Below, piece after piece: positions 1-5,361 of a stretch of 5,361 bases of DNA. Every line of letters starts with the position of its first letter. Position 1 is the first letter of the stretch. A program made the position numbers and the translations under genes. The notes under the pieces are model-generated. The model was not told the origin of the DNA. It ran no database searches and saw nothing but the letters and a program-made list of their open reading frames with translations. This DNA is from Acidobacteriota bacterium (GTDB taxonomy: Bacteria > Acidobacteriota > Vicinamibacteria > Vicinamibacterales > 2-12-FULL-66-21), in the NCBI GenBank assembly GCA_013694845.1, contig JACDBQ010000502.1:1-5361 (forward strand). Reading direction: 5' to 3'.

Positions 1-47
1 CGCCTGCCCGGTGGTCCTGGCCCCACCCGACAATCACCCGGCGGCTG
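1..47. other. Downstream flank of nuoN, no recognisable feature
   Basis: These 47 bp follow the nuoN TAG stop in the direction of transcription. I see no convincing terminator hairpin with a T-run, no clear ribosome site, and no recognisable start of a next gene. A GTG-initiated frame (from about position 37 on the minus strand) runs off the left edge but is too short to judge. The transcript may continue past the window. Confidence 0.5.
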
Positions 48-1481
48 CTAGAAGATGGTCTCGATGGACGCGAGCGCGAGGTCAAGGACCCTGGTGGGCA
101 GGATGCCGAGGTAGAACACCGCAATGGTGGCGAAGGCGAGCCCCGCCACCGCGGTCGCCGGCAGCCGTGGGCGGACCACTTCGGTCCCCTCGGTCATGTA
201 CATCATTACGACGATCCGCAGATAGAAGAAGACCGACACGACACTGGTGAGGACGCCGATGATCGCGAGCCAGTAGTGCCCCTCCTGGACGGCGGCGCTG
301 AAGATGTACCACTTGCCGATGAACCCGGCCATCGGGGGGAAGCCGCCGAGCGACAACAGGAACACGGTCATGAGACCGGCAAGACCTGGCCGCGCCTTCC
401 ACAGTCCGGCGAAGTCCCTGAGCTCGTCGTGCTGGTGCTGCGCGCTTCCCATCAACGCCACGATCCCCAGCGCCCCGAGGTTCGAGACCGCGTAAGTGAG
501 CAGATAGAACAGCACAGCGGCTTTGCCGGTGCTGTTCGCGGCGATGATGCCCAGCATCAGGTAACCCGCGTGCGCGATGCTCGAGTAGGCGAGCATGCGC
601 TTCACGTTGGTCTGCGCCACGCCGACGACCGTGCCGAGGATCATGGTGAGGGCCGCAATGACCGACAGCACCGGAATCCACTGTGCCTGGAGGGGCTCGA
701 GCGGCGACAGGAAGACGCGGAGGAATGCCGCGAACGCCGCCGCCTTGACGCCGGTCGACATGAACGCGGTGACGATCGTGGGCGCGCCCTCGTAGGCATC
801 CGGCGTCCACATGTGAAACGGCACGGCGGAGATCTTGAAGCAGAAGCCGACCGCCAGCAACCCGACGGCCAGGAGCGCGACCGTCGGTGGCGCGCCGGAC
901 GTCTGCGACGAGAGGGCCACGCTGATCTGCTCCAGCCTCGTCGACCCGGAAAGCGCGAACGCGAACGCGATCCCATACAGGAAGAACGCACTCGAAAACC
1001 CGCCCAGCAGGAAATACTTGAATGCGGCTTCGGCTCCGGCGGCGCTCGCCCGGCGGATCCCGGTCAGCACGTAGACCGAGAGGGAGAGGATCTCGAGCGC
1101 CACGAAGATCACCAGCAGGTCGGTGGCGGCGGCCATCATCATCATCCCGCACAGGGCAAACAGCGTCAGTGCGTAGTACTCGCCGGCGGGAATCTCTTCC
1201 CGCTCGACGGTCTCATGCGAAAACAGCATCGTCAGGACGCCGACGATGCAGAGCACGATGTTGATGAACAGCGCGAAGTTGTCGGAGCGGATGACCCCGA
1301 AGCTCTGCGCATCGCTGTTCCAGAGGAACACGGACGCGAGGGCGGCGCCGCCGGCGCCGATGAGGCCGAACCCGGCGATCGGCATGCGTTCGCCCGGCCG
1401 GCGGATCGCCTCGGCGATCATCGCCGCGATGGCCGAAAGGGCGACGATCGTAATCGGGATGATGGCGGCGTACTCAGTCAT
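48..1481 (-). CDS. nuoN: NADH-quinone oxidoreductase subunit N (complex I, ND2 homologue)
   Basis: NuoN is an antiporter-like, proton-translocating subunit of the complex I membrane arm and acts in the cytoplasmic membrane. The 477-residue product is hydrophobic throughout, with many predicted membrane helices, and its length is normal for bacterial NuoN. The expected charged residues are visible: E130 in VALEILSLSVYVL, K155 in EAAFKYFLLG, K216 in FKISAVPFHMWTPDAYEGAP, K246 in STGVKAAAF, K294 in NVKRMLAYSS, H304 in IAHAGY and K390 in FIGKWYIF. These match the E133/K158/K217/K247/K395 series of E. coli NuoN. The ATG at 1481-1479 overlaps the nuoM stop (ATGACTGA, 8-bp overlap), which points to translational coupling; only a weak GGGAA-like ribosome site precedes it. 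The stop is TAG at 50-48. It is the last gene of the set, after nuoK, nuoL and nuoM. The MWTPDAYEGAP motif separates it from NuoL and NuoM, so I regard the call as near certain. Confidence 0.97.
   Translation of the reverse strand: MTEYAAIIPITIVALSAIAAMIAEAIRRPGERMPIAGFGLIGAGGAALASVFLWNSDAQSFGVIRSDNFALFINIVLCIVGVLTMLFSHETVEREEIPAGEYYALTLFALCGMMMMAAATDLLVIFVALEILSLSVYVLTGIRRASAAGAEAAFKYFLLGGFSSAFFLYGIAFAFALSGSTRLEQISVALSSQTSGAPPTVALLAVGLLAVGFCFKISAVPFHMWTPDAYEGAPTIVTAFMSTGVKAAAFAAFLRVFLSPLEPLQAQWIPVLSVIAALTMILGTVVGVAQTNVKRMLAYSSIAHAGYLMLGIIAANSTGKAAVLFYLLTYAVSNLGALGIVALMGSAQHQHDELRDFAGLWKARPGLAGLMTVFLLSLGGFPPMAGFIGKWYIFSAAVQEGHYWLAIIGVLTSVVSVFFYLRIVVMMYMTEGTEVVRPRLPATAVAGLAFATIAVFYLGILPTRVLDLALASIETIF
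1474..1481 (-). other. nuoM stop / nuoN start overlap
   Basis: On the minus strand the bases read ATGACTGA: the nuoN start ATG (1481-1479) and the nuoM stop TGA (1476-1474) overlap in different frames over 8 bp. Such overlaps usually mean that ribosomes ending the upstream gene restart on the downstream one. With no strong Shine-Dalgarno in front of nuoN, coupling is the simplest explanation for its translation; that last point is inference. Confidence 0.9.
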
Positions 1482-3039
1482 TGGTGGATGTTTCCCGGGA
1501 TGCGGGCTCCGGGGTGCGGGATGCGGGGGGAGCGTTCACGACCGCCGCCTGGCGGCTGTGCACGCGATCGATCACTTTGTTGATGGATGCTTCCATGGGG
1601 CGCAGAAAGACGTTGGGGAAGACACCCATGAACAGGCACATGGCGACGGTCGGCACCATCAGCACCCACTCGCGCGGGCTGAGGTCCGGCAAGGCGCGAT
1701 TCCTGTCGTTGGTGATCGGACCGTAGTTCACCCGCTGGAACATCCAGAGCATGTAGACGGCCGACAGAATGACGCCGGAAGCGGCGAATGCCGCCAGCGT
1801 CGTGCTCCATTTGAAGGCGCCGACCAGGATCAGGAACTCGCCGACGAAGCCGTTGGTGAGCGGCAGCGCGATCGATGCGAGGGTAATGACCAGGAACGCG
1901 GCGACGAGGCGGGGCATGACCGCCTTGAGCCCGCCGAACTCCGCGATCAGCCGGGTGTGCCGACGGTCAGACAGCATGCCGACGATCATGAACAGACCGC
2001 CGGTGCTGACGCCGTGGTTGAGCATCTGGTAGACGGCGCCCTGCACCCCCTGGATGTTCATGGCGGCCAGGCCGAGCACGACGAACCCCAGGTGGCTCAC
2101 CGACGAGTAGGCGACCAGCTTCTTCATGTCGGGCTGCACCATGGCGACCAGCGCACCGTAGATGATGCCGACGACCGCGAGCACCCCGAGCCACGGCGCG
2201 AAATACAGCGCGGCCGTCGGGAACAACGGAAAAGCGAAACGCAGCAGCCCATAGGTGCCCATCTTCAGCATCACGCCCGCCAGGATGATCGAGCCGGCGG
2301 TCGGCGCCTCGACGTGCGCGTCAGGCAGCCAGGTGTGGAACGGGAAGAGCGGCACCTTGATCGCGAAGGCCAGGGCGAAGGCCAGGAACATCAGGAACTC
2401 GGTGCGCCGCGGCAGTTCGATGTTGTAGAGATCGATGAGGCTGAAGCTGGGCGTGCCGTTCACGGCGGCGTAGGCCCAGGCGAGGCCGATGATCGCGATC
2501 AGCATCAGGACGCTGCCGGCCATCGTGTAGAGGATGAACTTCACCGCGGCGTAGACGCGCCGGTCGTAGCCCCAGATCCCGATGAGGAAGTACATCGGAA
2601 TGAGCATCGCGTCCCAGAACACGTAGAACAGGAACAGGTCGACCGAGACGAACACCCCGAGCATGGCGGTTTCGAGCGCGAGGATGAAGAACGAGAAGTT
2701 CTTGACGCTCTTGTGCACCGACTCCCACGACGACAGCAGGGCGAGCGGCGTCAGAAATCCGGTCAGGACGATCAGCAGCAGACTGATGCCATCGACGCCG
2801 ATGAAGTATTGAATCCCGAAAGCAGGGATCCACGAGTACTGCTCCACGAACTGGTAGTCGGGGCTCGTTGCGTCGAACCGCGACCAGAGCCACAGCGTCG
2901 CCGCAAACGTCGCCAGCGAGAACACCAACGCGATATTGCGCACCAGCGGCTCGCGATCGTGGCGATCGCCGCGCCCGCCGGCCAGCAGGACCACCAATGC
3001 TCCGACTACGGGGAGAAAAACGATCAATGAGAGCATCAT
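1474..3039 (-). CDS. nuoM: NADH-quinone oxidoreductase subunit M (complex I, ND4 homologue)
   Basis: NuoM is the middle antiporter-like proton channel of the complex I membrane arm. From the ATG at 3039 it is 521 residues, close to the usual length of about 500-520. Visible motifs: FWDAMLIPMYFLIGIWG (141-157), AIKVPLFPFHTWLPDAHVEAPTAG with K228 and H235, VMLKMGTYGLLRF with K259, AYSSVSHLGF with H316, QMLNHGVSTGGLFM with H342, and LTNGFVGEFLIL with E401. The TM5 acid, Glu in most homologues (E144 in E. coli), is Asp143 here. The frame stays open upstream to an ATG at 3150, but those 37 residues are translated tandem repeat with no membrane character. I therefore start at MMLSLIVFLPVVGAL (ATG 3039, or the adjacent ATG 3036). 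No clear Shine-Dalgarno precedes it. The C-terminal tail beyond about residue 492 is non-membrane and includes a heptamer repeat array (residues about 506-515). The TGA stop lies inside the start of nuoN. Confidence 0.96.
   Translation of the reverse strand: MMLSLIVFLPVVGALVVLLAGGRGDRHDREPLVRNIALVFSLATFAATLWLWSRFDATSPDYQFVEQYSWIPAFGIQYFIGVDGISLLLIVLTGFLTPLALLSSWESVHKSVKNFSFFILALETAMLGVFVSVDLFLFYVFWDAMLIPMYFLIGIWGYDRRVYAAVKFILYTMAGSVLMLIAIIGLAWAYAAVNGTPSFSLIDLYNIELPRRTEFLMFLAFALAFAIKVPLFPFHTWLPDAHVEAPTAGSIILAGVMLKMGTYGLLRFAFPLFPTAALYFAPWLGVLAVVGIIYGALVAMVQPDMKKLVAYSSVSHLGFVVLGLAAMNIQGVQGAVYQMLNHGVSTGGLFMIVGMLSDRRHTRLIAEFGGLKAVMPRLVAAFLVITLASIALPLTNGFVGEFLILVGAFKWSTTLAAFAASGVILSAVYMLWMFQRVNYGPITNDRNRALPDLSPREWVLMVPTVAMCLFMGVFPNVFLRPMEASINKVIDRVHSRQAAVVNAPPASRTPEPASRETSTND
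1497..1524. repeat. 7-bp tandem repeat array at the 3' end of nuoM
   Basis: On the plus strand four consecutive heptamers read GGGATGC, GGGCTCC, GGGGTGC and GGGATGC, followed by a degenerate GGGGGGA at 1525-1531. The first and fourth units are identical. Read on the minus strand within nuoM they encode part of the poorly conserved C-terminal tail (about residues 506-515, ASRTPEPASR). Because three heptamers equal seven codons, the motif PASR recurs with a 7-residue spacing. The array ends 15 bp before the nuoN start codon, so it occupies the nuoN ribosome-landing region. The 7-bp period matches the two other arrays in the window, although the consensus differs. Confidence 0.8.
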
Positions 3040-3050
3040 CTGGGCGGACT

Positions 3051-3099
3051 GGGTTCCACGAGGTTCCAGGGGGTTCCAAAGGGTTCCAGGGGTTCTCGG
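3051..3099. repeat. 10-bp tandem repeat array upstream of nuoM
   Basis: On the plus strand successive decamers read GGGTTCCACG (3051), AGGTTCCAGG (3061), GGGTTCCAAA (3071), GGGTTCCAGG (3081) and a decayed, one-base-shifted GGGTTCTCGG (3090). The core GGTTCCA is kept in the first four. The array sits 11 bp upstream of the chosen nuoM start and forms the nuoM-proximal half of the spacer. If the frame open from 3150 were translated, it would give a short Trp-Asn-Pro / Glu-Pro stretch with no resemblance to complex I proteins. No -10/-35 boxes or T-run terminator are visible in it. Confidence 0.85.
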
Positions 3100-3114
3100 T
3101 TCGAAGGGGCTCTC

Positions 3115-3205
3115 CGTCGCCCGTCGCCCGTCGCACGCCGCCCGTCGCACGTCGCACGCCGCCCGTCACACCCCGCACGCCGCCCGTCGCACGTCGCACG
3201 TCGCA
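3115..3205. repeat. 7-bp tandem repeat array, 13 units, between nuoL and nuoM
   Basis: Thirteen consecutive heptamers fill this stretch without a break in phase. On the plus strand the units are CGTCGCA (six copies), CGTCGCC (the first two), CGCCGCC (three) and two variants, CGTCACA and CCCCGCA. The CGCCGCC units recur every 21 bp in part of the array, so there is a higher-order 21-bp repeat. On the minus (mRNA) strand the consensus is TGCGACG. The array begins 6 bp after the nuoL TAA stop, and those 6 bp (GGGACG on the minus strand) look like a partial unit. It makes the nuoL-nuoM spacer far longer than is usual within a nuo operon. Confidence 0.93.
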
Positions 3206-3211
3206 CGTCCC

Positions 3212-5275
3212 TTACAGCCACAAGTAATACCCGAGGATCACGACGGCCCCGAGGAACAGGGACGCGGCGTAGGCGCGGATCGATCCGGTCTGCAGCCGGC
3301 GCAGCGCGCCGCTGCCGGCGCGGACCCCGAGCCCGACGCCGTTGACCGCCCCGTCGATGCCGCCGGCGTCCACGCCTTTCCACAGACCACCGGTCGAGAT
3401 GATCTTGATCGGCTGCACGATGGCGGCGTTGTAGATTTCGTCAACGTAGTACTTGTTCAACAGCAGGGTGTAGATCCCGCCGAATCGCTTCGACCAGGCG
3501 TCAGCCGCGGCCAGGTTGCGCCGCCAGAAGTACCAGGCGATCCCGATGCCGGCGAGAGCCAGGCCGCTCGAAAGCCCCATCAGCATCAACTCTGTGGAGG
3601 CATCGTGGTGAATCGCCGCGACCGCTTCGTGCGGCGCACCCGGCGCGAGGAAGACCGGGTGCAGGAACGTCTCGATCCAGTTGTTGCCCCAGATCGCGTG
3701 CGGGACACCGATATATCCGGCGACGATCGAGCCAATCGCGAGCACGATCAGGGCAAACGCCATCGAGGGGGGCGCGTCATGCAGGCGGCTACCGTGCTGG
3801 GCGCTGGTGGGTCCGTGCGACGTGCCATGTGCGACGTGCGGCGTGCCATGTGCGACCTCGTGATGGGCGACGGCCGGTTTCGCGTGAGCAACAGGCTCCT
3901 CCTCTTCGGGATGGGCGCTCCGGTGCGCACCCTCGCGACGCTCGCCGTGGAACGCGAGGTAGACCAGCCGGAACATATACGTGGCCGTCAAGAGCGACGT
4001 GACGATCCCCACGAGATACAAAAGCCGGTGAAAGTTCGGCCGCTCCGCCGAATACGTCAGCCACAGAATCTCGTCCTTGCTGAAGAAGCCCGCCAACCCG
4101 GGAAAGCCCGAGATCGCCAGCGCCCCGATCAGAAACGTCCAGTAGGTGATCGGCAGGTGTTTCTTCAGCCCGCCCATGTTGCGGAGATCCTGTTCGCCGT
4201 GCAGCGCGTGGATCACCGCGCCGGATCCCAGGAACAGCAGGGCCTTGAAGAACGCGTGGGTGTAGAGATGGAAGATACCGGCGCCGTAGGCCCCGACACC
4301 CATCGCCAGGAACATGTATCCGAGCTGCGAGACTGTCGAGTACGCCAGCACCCGCTTGATGTCGTTCTGCACCAGCCCGATGGTGCCGGCCATCAACGCC
4401 GTCGCCGTACCGATGGCGGCCACCACCGCGAGCGTGGTGGGCGCGAGCGAGAAGAGCACGGCACACCGGCCGATCATGTAGACGCCGGCCGTCACCATGG
4501 TGGCGGCGTGGATCAGCGCCGACACCGGCGTCGGACCTTCCATCGCGTCCGGCAGCCAGACGTACAGCGGGATCTGCGCCGACTTGCCGGCCGCCCCGAG
4601 GAACAGCAGCAGGGTGGCCGCGGTGATCACGCCGATGCCGGCCGTCTCAGGCGCGTAGGTCGACGCAGCGGCGGCCGCGACCGCCTGGAAATCGAGGGTG
4701 CCGAACGTCACGAACAGGATCAGCATCCCCAGGATGAACCCGAAGTCGCCGATCCGGTTGACGACGAACGCCTTCTTGCCGGCATCCGCGGCCGAATGCT
4801 TGCGATACCAGAACCCGATCAGCAGGTAAGAACACAATCCCACCCCTTCCCAGCCGACGAACATGACCGGGAAGCTGGCGCCCAGCACGAGCACCAGCAT
4901 GAACGCCGCAAAGAGATTCAGATAGGAGAAGTAGCGCGCGTACTCGGCATCGGGCTCCTCGTGCATGTACCCGGTGGAGTAGATGTGGATCAGCGAGCCG
5001 ATCCCGGTGATCACGAGGATCATCAGCGACGACAGATTGTCGAGGCGGAAGGTGAACGGGACGTCGAGGTCACCCGACGAGATCCAGTTGAAGGCCGTCT
5101 GCTCGATGGCATGGTGCGAGCTGACAACGGTCCACACCGCCGCGGCCGACAGGCCGAAGGACGCGATGATCGCCGCGCACGCGATCCCGCCGGAGATCGA
5201 CTTCGGCAGCTTCCGTCCGAAAAAGGCGTTGACGACGAAGCCGAGGAACGGGAGAAACGGAATGAGCAGCAGCAT
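3212..5275 (-). CDS. nuoL: NADH-quinone oxidoreductase subunit L (complex I, ND5 homologue)
   Basis: NuoL is the distal antiporter-like proton channel of complex I and carries the long C-terminal lateral helix along the membrane arm. It has 687 residues against 613 in E. coli. Visible motifs: FRLDNLSSLM (76-85), GWEGVGLCSYLLIGFWY with E143, NRIGDFGF with D177, GAAGKSAQIPLYVWLPDAMEGPTPVSALIHAATMV with K231 and H256, NDIKRVLAYSTVSQLGYM with K307, FHLYTHAFFKALLFL with H336, H340 and K344, and FFSKDEILW with K400 and D401. The C-terminal third keeps the NKYYVDEIYNAAIVQP motif (607-622) and ends in a final hydrophobic helix (about 668-687). The ATG at 5275 is preceded three codons upstream by an in-frame TGA, and the N-terminus MLLLIPFLPFLGF is typical, so the start is well fixed. 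Much of the extra length is a 60-residue Glu/His-rich loop (about 444-503) that contains an in-frame heptamer array. The stop is TAA at 3214-3212. Confidence 0.97.
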   Translation of the reverse strand: MLLLIPFLPFLGFVVNAFFGRKLPKSISGGIACAAIIASFGLSAAAVWTVVSSHHAIEQTAFNWISSGDLDVPFTFRLDNLSSLMILVITGIGSLIHIYSTGYMHEEPDAEYARYFSYLNLFAAFMLVLVLGASFPVMFVGWEGVGLCSYLLIGFWYRKHSAADAGKKAFVVNRIGDFGFILGMLILFVTFGTLDFQAVAAAAASTYAPETAGIGVITAATLLLFLGAAGKSAQIPLYVWLPDAMEGPTPVSALIHAATMVTAGVYMIGRCAVLFSLAPTTLAVVAAIGTATALMAGTIGLVQNDIKRVLAYSTVSQLGYMFLAMGVGAYGAGIFHLYTHAFFKALLFLGSGAVIHALHGEQDLRNMGGLKKHLPITYWTFLIGALAISGFPGLAGFFSKDEILWLTYSAERPNFHRLLYLVGIVTSLLTATYMFRLVYLAFHGERREGAHRSAHPEEEEPVAHAKPAVAHHEVAHGTPHVAHGTSHGPTSAQHGSRLHDAPPSMAFALIVLAIGSIVAGYIGVPHAIWGNNWIETFLHPVFLAPGAPHEAVAAIHHDASTELMLMGLSSGLALAGIGIAWYFWRRNLAAADAWSKRFGGIYTLLLNKYYVDEIYNAAIVQPIKIISTGGLWKGVDAGGIDGAVNGVGLGVRAGSGALRRLQTGSIRAYAASLFLGAVVILGYYLWL
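3815..3856. repeat. 7-bp tandem repeat array, 6 units, inside nuoL
   Basis: On the plus strand six exact-phase heptamers read GTGCGAC, GTGCCAT, GTGCGAC, GTGCGGC, GTGCCAT and GTGCGAC. A 15-bp stretch, CGTGCCATGTGCGAC, is identical at 3821-3835 and 3842-3856 (spacing 21 bp). The unit GTGCGAC is the reverse complement of the spacer array's CGTCGCA unit (circularly permuted), so the same repeat family is present here in inverted orientation. In the nuoL frame the 42 bp are exactly 14 codons, residues 474-487, giving VAHGTPH-VAHGTSH. Flanking bases (3794-3814 and 3857-3870) can be cut into weaker G-rich heptamers in the same phase and may be decayed units. Confidence 0.9.
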
Positions 5276-5286
5276 CAGTGGTCACT

Positions 5287-5313
5287 GCAGGGGTCGTTCG
5301 CGAACGACCCTGC
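5287..5313. promoter_or_regulatory. Inverted repeat (hairpin or operator-like) in the nuoK-nuoL spacer
   Basis: Bases 5291-5310 form a perfect 20-bp palindrome, GGGTCGTTCG followed by its exact reverse complement. GCA at 5287-5289 and TGC at 5311-5313 extend the pairing past a single bulged G at 5290. In RNA this gives a stem of about 8 bp closed by a CGCG loop, plus three outer pairs. There is no following T-run on the minus strand, so it does not look like an intrinsic terminator. It lies between the nuoK stop (5325) and the nuoL start (5275), where it could be an mRNA processing or stability element, a translation-modulating hairpin, or a binding site for a dimeric protein. The function is not determined. 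Confidence 0.7.
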
Positions 5314-5324
5314 TTCAACGTCTC

Positions 5325-5361
5325 CTACCATTTCAGTGCCGTGAACGCGTCAGGGCTGAGC
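5325..5361 (-). CDS. nuoK: 3' end of NADH-quinone oxidoreductase subunit K (partial)
   Basis: Only the last 11 codons and the stop are in the window; the 5' part lies beyond the right edge. Read on the minus strand from 5360, the frame gives LSPDAFTALKW followed by TAG at 5327-5325. NuoK (ND4L homologue) proteins commonly end in a short acidic stretch followed by LLKG or LLKW after the third membrane helix. This sequence, 49 bp upstream of nuoL in the expected nuoK-nuoL order, fits that end well. NuoK is the small three-helix membrane subunit that joins the antiporter-like subunits to the NuoH/NuoA/NuoJ side of complex I. The identification rests on a very short peptide plus gene order, so it is probable and not proven. 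Confidence 0.75.
   Translation of the reverse strand, partial: LSPDAFTALKW

Noticed and set aside
1..47. Start of a further gene downstream of nuoN (GTG at about position 37 on the minus strand)
   Set aside because: It covers only about 12 codons before the window ends, has no ribosome site, and the peptide is not recognisable.
3115..3205. Possible CRISPR array
   Set aside because: The repeats are directly adjacent 7-mers with no unique spacers, and no cas gene is nearby.
3040..3211. Terminator or internal promoter between nuoL and nuoM
   Set aside because: There is no hairpin followed by a T-run on the minus strand and no recognisable -35/-10 pair; the space is taken up by GC-rich repeats.
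48..5275. Mrp-type Na+/H+ antiporter or membrane hydrogenase (Hyf/Ech-like) instead of complex I
   Set aside because: The order nuoK-L-M-N, the full NuoN-specific motif set and the NuoL C-terminal extension with its NKYYVDEIYN motif point to a true complex I operon.
2936..5344. Very long open frame on the plus strand opposite nuoL (about 800 codons), with others at 1246-3030 and 276-1583
   Set aside because: They are antisense to well-conserved nuo genes. Their translations are rich in Arg, His, Asp, Glu and Gln without domain motifs, which is the usual by-product of third-position GC bias on the coding strand.
1..5361. Defence system, transposon or other novel gene cassette
   Set aside because: All coding capacity is accounted for by nuo genes; no transposase, nuclease, toxin or phage-like protein can be read in any frame.

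Overview
The window is the distal end of a respiratory complex I (NADH:quinone oxidoreductase, nuo) operon, read entirely on the minus strand. In transcription order, right to left, it holds the last residues of nuoK, then complete nuoL, nuoM and nuoN. The three complete genes encode the large antiporter-like, proton-pumping subunits of the membrane arm. Together with NuoK they form most of the chain of buried charged residues that couples quinone reduction to proton translocation. K-L-M-N is the classical bacterial gene order, and all key lysines and histidines are present. One notable substitution is visible: NuoM has Asp at position 143, where the family normally has Glu.

The DNA is GC-rich and there are long open frames on the antisense strand, as expected for such DNA. 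Protein features (NuoL of 687 aa, a NuoM core with FWDAMLIPMY and LTNGFVGEF motifs) and the abundance of short tandem repeats would suit a member of the Acidobacteriota (Vicinamibacteria-like), probably environmental. That assignment is an impression from the sequence and has not been tested.

Layout: 1-47, nothing recognisable downstream of nuoN; 48-1481, nuoN; 1474-3039, nuoM, overlapping nuoN by 8 bp; 3040-3211, a 172-bp spacer made almost wholly of two tandem-repeat blocks; 3212-5275, nuoL; 5276-5324, a 49-bp spacer carrying a perfect 20-bp palindrome; 5325-5361, the 3' end of nuoK.

The unexpected content is the repeats, not the genes. GC-rich tandem arrays with a 7-bp period occur at three places: the 3' end of nuoM, the nuoL-nuoM spacer, and inside nuoL, where exactly six heptamers (42 bp) encode a 7-residue protein repeat in a His-rich loop. 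The nuoL array has the same consensus as the spacer array but in the opposite orientation. A separate 10-bp-period array sits beside the spacer array. No defence system, mobile-element gene, CRISPR array or RNA gene is visible.
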